A stretch of 56,554 nt of DNA, taken from contig NZ_CAXLMO010000012.1 in the NCBI RefSeq assembly GCF_964187635.1, positions 1 to 56,554 of the forward strand, given 5' to 3'. The notes under the pieces are model-generated. The model saw only the letters and a list, made by a program, of their open reading frames with translations, was not told where the DNA came from and did no database searches. Numbering within the stretch: the stretch's first letter is position 1; each line of letters begins with the position of its first letter. This document shows positions 26,755 through 35,683 of this stretch, piece by piece. Origin of the DNA: Seribacter sulfatis. Lineage in GTDB: Bacteria; Verrucomicrobiota; Verrucomicrobiia; Opitutales; Seribacteraceae. The position numbers were made by a program, and so were the translations under genes.

Positions 26755-29700
26755 TAATGCTTTTCTCCTTCTTTGGCATGGTTATCATGATCACCCTCTT
26801 CGTGGTGGGTTGGATGTGCTTTGTCATGGTATTCCCGAGCGGCATGTGGAGAAGATGCAAAATCTGGCATGCTGTGGTTCGGGTTACGGACTTTCGCTAA
26901 GAAAGTAGTTCTTGGACGAGTGTTTAGGTATCCAAGCACAGAATAATCGCGAGGGTTATTCTTGAGTTTACTAACTTCACTTTCAGGATCTGATAAATCA
27001 CCAAATGATATACTGTCAGACGGGCAAACCTGTTGACAGGCAGTTTTGATGGTTCCATCAGGAACTTTAATATCTTCATTGCTCAGTTCAATATCTGCCC
27101 CATCTTTACCCGTGCTCAGCAAAGCATTTCTTTGTGCTTTTACTTTAACTTGGATTTTGGATTCCTGAATTCTTTGCACACAATAGGTACACTTTTCCAT
27201 GACTCCGCGCATACGGACGGTGACATCTGGATTTTTGCCCATATCTGGAAGTGGGTCATTTTTCTTACCCAAAGGTCCTTTATACAGTTCATCGGTTTGG
27301 CGTTTATTCCAATCGAAGAAGTTAAACCTTCTCACCTTGTAAGGACAATTATTCGCACAATAGCGGGTACCGACGCATCGGTTGTAAGCCATTGCATTAA
27401 GACCTTCTTCATCATGCACAGTTGCATTTACGGGGCATACTGTTTCGCATGGTGCGGTTTCACAATGCATGCAGGCAACACCTTGGAATGAAACTTGAAC
27501 ATCGGACGGTAATTCTGCCCCATCTCGTGCTGTTGAACTAAAATATCGATCCAACCTGATCCAATGCATTTCTCGACCTCTCAAAACTTGGTCTTTTCCT
27601 ACAATTGGAATGTTATTTTCACTCTGGCATGCAACGACGCAGGCACTACAACCTGTGCATTGATTTAAATCGATTGCCATACCCCACTGGTGTAAACCGG
27701 GGGTTTCAGATTTCTCGTAATTATGATCCGGGTGTTCATAAGAAGAATTTCCCCGAGGAGTAGTTTGAGCTTTAAATTTAAGATCAGCCTCTTGGTCTTT
27801 TCCCCAAATTTTTGGTGAATGGGATTCAGCTCCCATGTGAGAGGCAAATGCTTCGTCTGAAATATACTCCTCTGCGTTCCCCTCTCGTACAATTGCTCTT
27901 CCTTCCATGGACCAATGTTCTTGCACATTTGCGAGTGTTTCAAATTCACCTGTAGGTTCAATGGAAACATTGGATACGATTCGGTCGAAATTATTACCGA
28001 GTAGAGGATAGGCATTATATCCAGTCCCATTGCCTACTCGACCAACTTCTGTCCTACCAAGTCCAAGAGTTGCAATAATACTACAATCAGCTAAACCAGG
28101 TTGAACATAAAGAGGGCCTTCAATGGTTTGATTTTCACTTATTGAGAGTGTAACAATAGGTGCTTTTTGTTTACCATGATCGAAGTTAGCCGCATCCGGT
28201 GCAATTTCACCATTCTTGTTTAGCATCGTCGGTTCGGGAATAAGACCTAAGGACGGATATTTTTCCTCAAGGGTCTTGGCTAATGCTGGGCTTATTAAAA
28301 GTGCATTATCCCAAGTCAATTTGGAAATAGGGTCAGGACATTCCTGCATCCAACCATTGTTTGCGTAACGACCGTCCCATGCATGAAAATCTGGGATCAG
28401 TAAGACTTCTAGATTATCTAAAGTGGGGGGTTTTGGTATCTGTTCTTTATATTTACTTAATTCTGAAAGCGGAATTTCCTTCGAATAGTAAGTTGGAATT
28501 TGTTTTTCAACACCTAGTCTTAAGAAATCTTCATAAGAATCAGTAGAAGAGCGTTTTTCTTGGAGAGATTTTACAAAGTCATGGGTATTTTGAGAAGAAC
28601 CTAACAACAATTGGAGTAACTCCAAATCTGCCATCGTTTCAAAAAGGGGAGCAAGCAAGGGTTGAACAGGAACAATTCCGGTTCCATCCCATGTCTCTCC
28701 TTCATCCCAAGATTCTAAATAATGGGACTGACCAATATGATAATCGCAAATAGAAGTAGTTTCATTAACCGAATCACCGAGGTGGATTTTATTTGAAATC
28801 TTATCTGATAAATTTCCCCAGTCCAATGAGCTTGAATTGTGAACAGGGTTGCCACCTAAAAATATAAGTGTTTTTACATTATCTTTACCAATTGCTTGCT
28901 GTAGCGACAACAAGTTTGAGGCTGGTTTATCAGTAACCTGATATTGCACCGTTCGCCCGATACAACCTAGTGCTTGGTTGATAGCATAACAAAGTAAATG
29001 AACTTCTGCGGGTAAATGACCGCCGGGTAAAATAACACTTGATTTGTGCTTGGAACATAGATCAACCGCACACTCCCTGATCCATTTTGCATGGGTTTTT
29101 AATACATTACCTCTTTCTTGAAGCCGTGTGATCTCGGCTTTAGATCCACTTTTTCTGATTGTGAAAATTTCTGCGGCAAGCAAGTTAGTAAATGCAATAA
29201 ACTGAGAAGATTCGAGGCGTAACCTGTGATCTGCCACTCCACCCGTAATCGTCAGGTCAGACTCCACGCTGTAAAGACGATTCATCTTTTTGGCGTCCTT
29301 GGCAGAGAGAACTTTCCTCCCTTTCATTAACGCACGGGTATTCGCAAGTGAAAATGGTTCTCGGTTTCCTAGGAAATCACAATCCAATGATAACACACGA
29401 GATGCCTTACCCAAATTGGGAATCAATCGCAGACCGCTATCTGTTCCAATTGCATTACCTAATTTGTATTCGGGGGAAGTGAGATCAATTGCTTCATGTT
29501 CCGTCCAAATAACACCCTTTTCAATTAACAACTCAGAAAGAGCTTTTCTTGCAGTTGAACTTGATTTTTCAGCAAGGATCGCGACCTTACCTTCTTTCAT
29601 CAGGTTAACCAAATCTTCTTTGACTTGATCCGAAGAAATGACATCCCAAGAGTCTTCATTTTCATTAGATCGTTTAAGAGAAGACTTGCTTCTGTCGGGA

Positions 29701-30146
29701 TCGTAGAGATCTAAGACGCTAGCTTGTGCATAAATAGAAGTACCACCACCGTTGGGGATGTAACTAGGGTTTCCTTCGATTTTAGTTGGACGACCTTCGT
29801 GACTTTCAACAATTAATGGTGTGTGACCTTGTGCACTAGGCATTGAGGTTGCGTAGTAATTGGGTACGCCGGGGATAAGTTCCTCAGGACTTTTACCATA
29901 AGGCAATATAGTATGTTCTGGTCTTCTACAACCTGTCATACCCAATCCTGCAAGACCGAACGAAGCGGCCATTAATTTCATGAATCCTCGTCTTTGGACG
30001 CCTTCGAGCATGCTAGCTCCTTCCGGGAATTCTCTTTCTACCCAATTTTTAAAACTTGGCTTGCAAGCTAGATCATCGAGACTTTTCCAGTAACGCTTTC
30101 CGTTCTCTAAGGTTTCTTCGGTCACTTGTTTAATCATCGGTGGCAT
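26754..30146 (-). CDS. actB: Alternative complex III Fe-S / molybdopterin-like subunit ActB
   Basis: A 1130-residue periplasmic subunit. A Tat-like signal RRGFMKLMAASFG (R52-R53) ends near a lipobox-like GMTGC (Cys73), consistent with Tat export and lipid attachment. The middle (about 80-800) is a molybdopterin-oxidoreductase fold that in characterised complexes lacks the cofactor. The C-terminal ferredoxin-like part (about 815-1060) holds four cysteine groups: CTGCSACVVAC from C830, CMHCETAPCETVC from C892, CVGTRYCANNC, and CTYC...CQQVC. It ends in a His/Glu-rich tail. Its start overlaps actA by 13 bases. It relays electrons from the quinol site to ActA/ActE. Confidence 0.95.
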   Translation of the reverse strand: MPPMIKQVTEETLENGKRYWKSLDDLACKPSFKNWVEREFPEGASMLEGVQRRGFMKLMAASFGLAGLGMTGCRRPEHTILPYGKSPEELIPGVPNYYATSMPSAQGHTPLIVESHEGRPTKIEGNPSYIPNGGGTSIYAQASVLDLYDPDRSKSSLKRSNENEDSWDVISSDQVKEDLVNLMKEGKVAILAEKSSSTARKALSELLIEKGVIWTEHEAIDLTSPEYKLGNAIGTDSGLRLIPNLGKASRVLSLDCDFLGNREPFSLANTRALMKGRKVLSAKDAKKMNRLYSVESDLTITGGVADHRLRLESSQFIAFTNLLAAEIFTIRKSGSKAEITRLQERGNVLKTHAKWIRECAVDLCSKHKSSVILPGGHLPAEVHLLCYAINQALGCIGRTVQYQVTDKPASNLLSLQQAIGKDNVKTLIFLGGNPVHNSSSLDWGNLSDKISNKIHLGDSVNETTSICDYHIGQSHYLESWDEGETWDGTGIVPVQPLLAPLFETMADLELLQLLLGSSQNTHDFVKSLQEKRSSTDSYEDFLRLGVEKQIPTYYSKEIPLSELSKYKEQIPKPPTLDNLEVLLIPDFHAWDGRYANNGWMQECPDPISKLTWDNALLISPALAKTLEEKYPSLGLIPEPTMLNKNGEIAPDAANFDHGKQKAPIVTLSISENQTIEGPLYVQPGLADCSIIATLGLGRTEVGRVGNGTGYNAYPLLGNNFDRIVSNVSIEPTGEFETLANVQEHWSMEGRAIVREGNAEEYISDEAFASHMGAESHSPKIWGKDQEADLKFKAQTTPRGNSSYEHPDHNYEKSETPGLHQWGMAIDLNQCTGCSACVVACQSENNIPIVGKDQVLRGREMHWIRLDRYFSSTARDGAELPSDVQVSFQGVACMHCETAPCETVCPVNATVHDEEGLNAMAYNRCVGTRYCANNCPYKVRRFNFFDWNKRQTDELYKGPLGKKNDPLPDMGKNPDVTVRMRGVMEKCTYCVQRIQESKIQVKVKAQRNALLSTGKDGADIELSNEDIKVPDGTIKTACQQVCPSDSISFGDLSDPESEVSKLKNNPRDYSVLGYLNTRPRTTFLAKVRNPNHSMPDFASSPHAAREYHDKAHPTHHEEGDHDNHAKEGEKH

Positions 30147-30874
30147 CCAGTACAGCTTAGGGGAGGATTAACACCCCATTTATTTTTGATATCCAGTCCA
30201 GCGTGAAATTGCGTAATGTGAGAATCTTCTTCCTCTTTCGATGCAATAGACCAAGCTAGATTAGTGACTTCATTCATCGGGCGAAGTGATTTCTCAGGGT
30301 TTCGATGGCATTCTAAACAAAATGCCATGCTGAGAGGTTTGTCGTGATGGACAACTTCCATCTGGTCAATTCTGCCATGACATTCCACGCAACTCACTCC
30401 GCGGTTCACATGTATCGCATGATTGAAATAAACATAATCTGGAGCCTTGTGTATTCGAACCCATGGTACAGAGGGTCCCTCGTTTAAAATTCCATCATCA
30501 TTTAGGTCTTCCCCTTCGGACAGTTTGCCGTCCTTATTTTCATCCTCTCCGAAATAAGAATCACGAATTGGAGCGAGTAAAGGGGAATCCGCTTTTATGT
30601 TCTTATGGCAGGACATACAGACATTAGCAGATGGGATGTTGGCATGTGACGATTTATCAACGCCGTGATGGCAATAACGACAATCGAGACCCAATTGACC
30701 AGCATGAAAACTGTGGTCGTAAGAAACCGGTTGAGTAGGTTGATACCCAACTCTTGTATATTTTGGTGTTGCATAGTAAGTAATGCCTGCGGTTACTGTG
30801 CCTCCAATAATACCCAAAGATAAAATAACTTTTACTGGTATTGTATTTACCCATCTAGGAAAAAGATTTCTCAT
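30134..30874 (-). CDS. actA: Alternative complex III pentaheme cytochrome ActA with EF-hand-like insert
   Basis: A 246-residue periplasmic cytochrome with an N-terminal anchor (about 12-34) and five CxxCH sites: C65, C86, C162, C186 and C241. Between hemes 2 and 3 lies an acidic insert with two back-to-back EF-hand-type loops: DENKDGKLSEGE (111-122, all six positions suitable for calcium) and DLNDDGILNEGP (123-134, last ligand replaced by Pro). It is the first gene of the run, preceded by about 256 non-coding bases that should hold the operon promoter. The family call is secure; the calcium role is inference. Confidence 0.95.
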   Translation of the reverse strand: MRNLFPRWVNTIPVKVILSLGIIGGTVTAGITYYATPKYTRVGYQPTQPVSYDHSFHAGQLGLDCRYCHHGVDKSSHANIPSANVCMSCHKNIKADSPLLAPIRDSYFGEDENKDGKLSEGEDLNDDGILNEGPSVPWVRIHKAPDYVYFNHAIHVNRGVSCVECHGRIDQMEVVHHDKPLSMAFCLECHRNPEKSLRPMNEVTNLAWSIASKEEEDSHITQFHAGLDIKNKWGVNPPLSCTGCHR

Positions 30875-31130
30875 ATCAGATAGCGTAAGCCTCGCAATAA
30901 AATCCGAGCGGTTTTAAACCATTCTGGGCGAGAGAAATGGTGGGGAGATAACAAATAAATGAAGCGGGCTTAAACACTCCAAATAAACTACAAATATGAA
31001 CTGTGCCTTACAATACCAAACATTTTAGCTGCAAACTATTAACTAGGCTTAATTTCGGGTATTAGATCTGCTTAACGAATTCGACTCTTGCATTCTCGTA
31101 AACAAATGACGAAATGCTGTATTACAAATT
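30875..31130. other. Divergent intergenic region between actA and the FAD oxidoreductase
   Basis: This 256-base AT-rich spacer separates two divergent genes, so it should contain the promoters of both the act operon and the oxidoreductase. I could not pick a convincing -35/-10 pair, operator or riboswitch by eye, and I see no RNA gene. Confidence 0.45.
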
Positions 31131-33347
31131 TTGAAAACATTATCGCAAAGAAGTGATTTAGTAGTAATAGGTTCCGGTTTAGCAGGGATTTGTGCTGCGG
31201 TGAGTGCGTCCAGGGAGGGTGCTACTGTTTGCTTGATCGAGTCAAGGTCTTGTATTGGTGGAAGAATAGGAAAAGAAATTCAATTTCCGTATGATTTTGA
31301 AGGCACGACCAATTATGCTTACCAACGGGAGACAGGTATTTTAGATGAAATTAAAACGACTATTTACCAGGAAAACCAAGAAGGTAATTATTGTGGTCAG
31401 GAAAGAGCATTGATTAGTTGGATTAGGAAACAGGAAAGAGTCGAGTTATTTTTAGAAACCCAACTTTTCGAGGTGAAAAAAAATTCGGCAGGGGATAAAA
31501 TCGAATCAATTATTGCCATATCTAGCCAGCGTGGAGGCCGTATCATTTTTCGTGCACCCTACTTCATAGACTGTTCCGGAAACGGTACTTTATCTCAATT
31601 GGCAAATGCTCCAGGAGAAACAGGGTTAGATAAAAGGGAATACGAGAAATCTTCTGCCTCATCTACTCCGGTTACATTTCGAGCTGCTGCCAGTATGCAG
31701 TTAACAGTCTCTGCGAAACCGATTCCCTTTAAGTTGCCCTCCTGGGTTTCTTTAAAATGGGAGGAAAACCATCAGTCTGCGAAACTTGATTTACTCGAAT
31801 CTTTAGATAAACAAATCCAGGGAGTCCATAATGTGGAATGGTTAGGCAAAGCAAAAAACGAACTCTCTGTTAATTCTGCTGATTTAATCTGGTCTGCATG
31901 GGATTATTTAAAAAATCGCTCTCCCATGGCTGAGCGAGCTCAAAATTGGTTCTTGGAAGATTTTTCTCCGCTCACCCTAAGTTCTCAAGGTTTTAGAGCA
32001 ACCGGAGATTATATCATTACGCCTGAGGACATGGAGTCGGGGAAGCATTTTTATGATTCAGTTGCTTTAGGTCGTGCTCCACTTGATGTAGCTGATTCTC
32101 TTTTATGCTCGCCTCGAGGTAAGATCGCCCTCCCCCAACCTTTTGAAATTCCATTACGTGCTCTTTATTCCAGTAAGGTCAAAAACTTGTTTTTCGCGGG
32201 AGAGCATTCTTCTGCAACAAGTCGCGCATCAGCAAGTTTTTCACATCCACCTACTTCAGCACAGATGGGTGAGGCTGTGGGAGTATGTGCTGCATTTTGT
32301 ATTTCTAAAAATAGACTTCCTCGAACGGTTGCCAAAGTTGGTAACGTTCATGCACTACAAAAAAGATTAATGCGGGTTAATCATAACTGCAGTCTTTTGC
32401 CCATAGAAGATTCAGATAACTTGGTTCCCGAATCCAAGGTCATCGCTTCTACAACCTTGGGCAGTTTTGTAGGAAAGAGTACCGCAGAGAAGCTCGATTC
32501 TTGCCCGCTCGAGGGATTGATTCAATTTCCCGTTTCATCGAGTTCGATTGATGAAATTTATTTGTATTTAGAAAGCAGTGAAGACTGTACTGTAGAATTC
32601 CGTCTCCTTGAATGCTCCTCCAGTTTAAGTACTACGCCAGGAAGTTGTTTGGTTTCCAGTTCGCAAAAAATAAAAAAAGGCGGGGCACGATGGGAGAAAA
32701 TTGCATTGGAGTCTCCTGTTGCAAAAAAAGGGTGGCATTTCATCGAATTCACCAACAATCAAAAAGTTATTTTTTACGAACAATCAAACACCGCGGTGGG
32801 GCTACTTTTTCATCGGTCTATTAAAGAAAGTAAATCGGGTTTTCTAAATCCATACTCTCGCTATTTGCCGAGTCTGCCTCACTCCCCTCACCTCTCCAGT
32901 TCGCTTGCATTAGAAGTTTTTCCTCAGCAGCATGTTTACGATGTGGGAAATGTGATAAATGACAAAATACGCCCAGACCATTTACCCAATTTATGGATCT
33001 CTGAAGAAACTGACTTTCGCTTTCCTGAGTATCTCGAATTTCATTGGGAAGAACCGCTGGATGTCTCCTCAGTCGAGATTATCTGGGATGCTACTCTTGA
33101 ATTTTTATTTCCCTCTCGACCCCAATCTTTTGCACGTCCCATTGTACCCTCGATTGTGAAAGAATATAAACTATATTACATGAATGATGTTGGTCATTGG
33201 GAAGAACTGTTGGAAGTCACTAATAATGAATTCGGATTTTCTCGCCACTCTTTTGAAACTGTAAAAACCCGTGCGATTGAAATTGAAATAATCCAGACTC
33301 ACGGTTTAAATCGAGCACAAGTATATCAAGTCCGTGCCTATTCATGA
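31131..33347 (+). CDS. FAD-dependent oxidoreductase with C-terminal beta-sandwich region
   Basis: A 738-residue protein. Residues 9-45 are a Rossmann FAD-binding segment (VVIGSGLAGICAA, then a Glu-ended strand LIES). FFAGEHSSATSRASASFSHP (about 355-375) is the second FAD contact typical of the FAD_oxidored group found in Verrucomicrobia and Planctomycetes. From about 440 onward the sequence becomes beta-rich, with two stretches resembling galactose-binding or discoidin-like sandwiches (for example LEFHWEEPLDVSSVEI). No signal peptide is seen. The start is TTG at 31131. The substrate, perhaps a carbohydrate or sterol-like compound, cannot be named. Confidence 0.78.
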   Translation: MKTLSQRSDLVVIGSGLAGICAAVSASREGATVCLIESRSCIGGRIGKEIQFPYDFEGTTNYAYQRETGILDEIKTTIYQENQEGNYCGQERALISWIRKQERVELFLETQLFEVKKNSAGDKIESIIAISSQRGGRIIFRAPYFIDCSGNGTLSQLANAPGETGLDKREYEKSSASSTPVTFRAAASMQLTVSAKPIPFKLPSWVSLKWEENHQSAKLDLLESLDKQIQGVHNVEWLGKAKNELSVNSADLIWSAWDYLKNRSPMAERAQNWFLEDFSPLTLSSQGFRATGDYIITPEDMESGKHFYDSVALGRAPLDVADSLLCSPRGKIALPQPFEIPLRALYSSKVKNLFFAGEHSSATSRASASFSHPPTSAQMGEAVGVCAAFCISKNRLPRTVAKVGNVHALQKRLMRVNHNCSLLPIEDSDNLVPESKVIASTTLGSFVGKSTAEKLDSCPLEGLIQFPVSSSSIDEIYLYLESSEDCTVEFRLLECSSSLSTTPGSCLVSSSQKIKKGGARWEKIALESPVAKKGWHFIEFTNNQKVIFYEQSNTAVGLLFHRSIKESKSGFLNPYSRYLPSLPHSPHLSSSLALEVFPQQHVYDVGNVINDKIRPDHLPNLWISEETDFRFPEYLEFHWEEPLDVSSVEIIWDATLEFLFPSRPQSFARPIVPSIVKEYKLYYMNDVGHWEELLEVTNNEFGFSRHSFETVKTRAIEIEIIQTHGLNRAQVYQVRAYS

Positions 33348-33414
33348 AATTAATCAGTTTGCATTCCTTTGATTTGCCTTACATGTTTGAAAACATAACT
33401 AACCAATTTTGCCC

Positions 33415-34770
33415 ATGAATGCCCTTGCCGTACTCTTTCGCTTATTAAGTCTGCTTTCAGTTGCTGGTCTCGCCGCATACCTTTGGATATTGTCCGAGAC
33501 CAAAAAAACGCAAAATAATGTTTTCCTAGATAAACAAGTAAGAAATGGCTACTCAATCTTACAGTCTGCAAAAGAGGCACAATGGAAAGATATTTCGACA
33601 AAACGAAGTGCTTTTAATGAAGTTTTTGACGATAACCAACCTGTTGGTTTGAATGACGAAAACCCACTGGCCGATGCACTTTCTAATTTGCGAACTGCAG
33701 AAGATGGAATTTTGAGAAACCCAGATTATCGTGATGCCTTGGATGAACACTCAAAAGAATTTGGAGCGGGTACTTTTATTTGGGACTCGGAAGCAAAGAA
33801 ATGGAAGGTAAACCCTTCGGTTAAAGCGGATTCAATTGCTAGTTTAAAAGATCCTTTCTCCGATGAAAAACTTTTCCCCAAAGAAGATGTGCAAAAAGAA
33901 GATGGTTCCATTATTCCGGGTGTGTCTCGAGAAAATCGTCTTCGAACCTTGCTTGGAATGTTTTACAAAGACAGGCACGAAAAATTTTCTGAAATCGGAA
34001 AAATGAGAGCCAAGATCGTTGAGCGAGATGAAGCACTTCGTGAATCGCAAAACCTCTTTGATAAGATGAAAGAACAAAAGGAAGAGTGGGAAAGAAAATC
34101 TGGAGAGTTTGAAGTTAAACTGGGCCAAGTCGAGGCGGATTTAACTGCTGAGAAAGCAGACAGGAAGTCAGAAAAGGAGGCTGCTGACCAACAGATTGGA
34201 GTACTCAACAATAACATTGCAGGTTTAGAACAGCAGAAATTGGACAACGAAAAAGCACATATTGCTCAAATTGATGCTATGAAAGTTGAGCAAGGGGAGA
34301 AAATTAAAGCCCTTGGTAAAGAAATTACACTTGCGGATGCCTCTGGCTACAAAAGAGGAATTGATGAAATGATGGCAAAGCAGACTGGAGGAGAAAGTGT
34401 GGACGGGGATTCAGAATTATCGAGCAATCCATTTACTGCAGAATCGGACGGACCCCCCATTTTACAGGATGGTGCGGTTGAAGGCATCACTGAGATGAAA
34501 GAAATTAGTGATTTTGGGGTGACATCTACAATTGCCAGGATTGACAGCCGTTCAGGGATGCTCATGTTACCGATTGGTACCGATCGTGGAATGGCAGCAG
34601 GTGAAATCTTTACTCTGTGGAAAGGGAAACAAGAAGCCGCTCGAATAAAAGTACAAAGTAGCCAAAAAGGATTTGCACTTGCCTACATTCTACCTCGTTT
34701 TGGAGAACCTAATCGATTGCGTCCTGGTGATATTATCCAAATTGTTCCTACTAAAAAGAAAACTCTTTAA
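33415..34770 (+). CDS. Membrane-anchored coiled-coil protein
   Basis: A 451-residue protein of unknown function. One N-terminal membrane helix (about 6-26) is followed by a soluble region and a long Lys/Glu/Gln-rich coiled coil (about 185-310). A small C-terminal beta domain (about 365-451; TSTIARIDSRSGMLMLPIGT, then GEIFTLWKG, RPGDIIQIVP) resembles the barrel-like end domains seen in similar verrucomicrobial proteins. I prefer ATG at 33415 over the TTG two codons upstream. It sits ten bases before a tiny lipoprotein gene, and a role in envelope structure is a guess. Confidence 0.7.
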   Translation: MNALAVLFRLLSLLSVAGLAAYLWILSETKKTQNNVFLDKQVRNGYSILQSAKEAQWKDISTKRSAFNEVFDDNQPVGLNDENPLADALSNLRTAEDGILRNPDYRDALDEHSKEFGAGTFIWDSEAKKWKVNPSVKADSIASLKDPFSDEKLFPKEDVQKEDGSIIPGVSRENRLRTLLGMFYKDRHEKFSEIGKMRAKIVERDEALRESQNLFDKMKEQKEEWERKSGEFEVKLGQVEADLTAEKADRKSEKEAADQQIGVLNNNIAGLEQQKLDNEKAHIAQIDAMKVEQGEKIKALGKEITLADASGYKRGIDEMMAKQTGGESVDGDSELSSNPFTAESDGPPILQDGAVEGITEMKEISDFGVTSTIARIDSRSGMLMLPIGTDRGMAAGEIFTLWKGKQEAARIKVQSSQKGFALAYILPRFGEPNRLRPGDIIQIVPTKKKTL

Positions 34771-34779
34771 TTTATCGTA

Positions 34780-34941
34780 ATGAAAAAAATCATCTCAATT
34801 ATTTCAGTTATTGGAATTAGTCTCTTTTTATCAGGTTGCTTTACCGCTTCCCCTGACGATTCCAAAATGCCTCAAGGTCGTCCCGCAAGTTGGGAGTATA
34901 GTTTACCGGGTGGTTTTGACCGTGGTGGTTTCAACCGGTAA
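34780..34941 (+). CDS. Small lipoprotein (53 residues)
   Basis: A short gene with a clear lipoprotein signal: MKK start, hydrophobic stretch, and lipobox LFLSGC with the acylated cysteine at residue 20. The mature peptide of about 34 residues is polar and ends in a Gly/Arg/Phe-rich tail (GGFDRGGFNR). It begins nine bases after the coiled-coil gene and ends 24 bases before rsmI, so it fits the transcript. No family is recognised. The clean signal is the main reason to accept it. Confidence 0.68.
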   Translation: MKKIISIISVIGISLFLSGCFTASPDDSKMPQGRPASWEYSLPGGFDRGGFNR

Positions 34942-34965
34942 GCCAAGAATCTCAATCTCAGTTCC

Positions 34966-35667
34966 ATGAAAGTGAGCGATGCTCACGGTAGGTTGTGGTT
35001 AGTGGCAACTCCCATTGGTAATCTAAAGGATTTTTCCACACGTGGCGCTGAAGTGTTAGCCCAGGTGGATCAAATCGCTTGTGAGGATACTCGTATTACA
35101 AAAAGGCTGCTTAATTTTTTAGATTTAAACAAACCTCTTGTCTCCTACCGCGAGGAGAATGAAAAAGTTAAATCGCTTGAACTTGTTGAATTAATTGAAT
35201 CCGGTCAATCGATTGCGCTTGTTTCTGATGCCGGTTATCCCGGTATTAGTGATCCTGGATTCCGGCTGGTGCGAGAATGCAGAAGGCGGAAAATTGAAGT
35301 TTGCCCTATACCGGGAGCCAATGCGGCAATCACTACTTTGGCCGCCTCTGGCTTGCCTACGCATCAATTTCTTTATCTTGGTTTTTTACCCAAAAAATCG
35401 GCCGCCGCCCAAAGGGTTTTTGAGCAATGGAAGGAATTTGAAGGCTCTATCGTTATTTATGAGTCAAAGTATCGAATTGAGAAGACTTTACTGGGGATTC
35501 AAGAAACCTTCGGTCCAGAACGATTTATTTGCATATCGAGAGAACTTACAAAAATTCATGAAACCTTTTATGTAGGAACTGTAGTGGAGGTTTTGGAAAG
35601 AATGAAAACGAGCAGTTCCAAAGGAGAGTTTACACTGGTTATCGCCCCGGACGGATACAGCTTATAA
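34966..35667 (+). CDS. rsmI: 16S rRNA (cytidine-1402 2'-O)-methyltransferase RsmI
   Basis: SAM-dependent tetrapyrrole-methylase-fold enzyme that methylates C1402 in the ribosomal decoding centre. Diagnostic blocks: LWLVATPIGNLKDFSTR at the N-terminus, CEDTRITKRLL, SDAGYPGISDPGF and IPGANAAITTLAASGLP. At 233 residues it is shorter than E. coli RsmI (about 286), because the C-terminal accessory part is missing. This short form occurs in other bacteria. It precedes the Ppx/GppA gene by 16 bases. Confidence 0.94.
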   Translation: MKVSDAHGRLWLVATPIGNLKDFSTRGAEVLAQVDQIACEDTRITKRLLNFLDLNKPLVSYREENEKVKSLELVELIESGQSIALVSDAGYPGISDPGFRLVRECRRRKIEVCPIPGANAAITTLAASGLPTHQFLYLGFLPKKSAAAQRVFEQWKEFEGSIVIYESKYRIEKTLLGIQETFGPERFICISRELTKIHETFYVGTVVEVLERMKTSSSKGEFTLVIAPDGYSL

Positions 35668-35683
35668 TCAAAATATTACTCGG

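Noticed and set aside
27033..27491. 152-residue open frame on the plus strand inside actB
   Set aside because: It is antisense to the Fe-S cluster domain of ActB, whose cysteine motifs are unambiguous; the other strand carries no recognisable protein.
30473..30544. Dockerin repeat in ActA
   Set aside because: The loops match calcium ligands, but the following helices and the 22-residue repeat spacing of dockerins are absent, so EF-hand-like loops is as far as the evidence goes.
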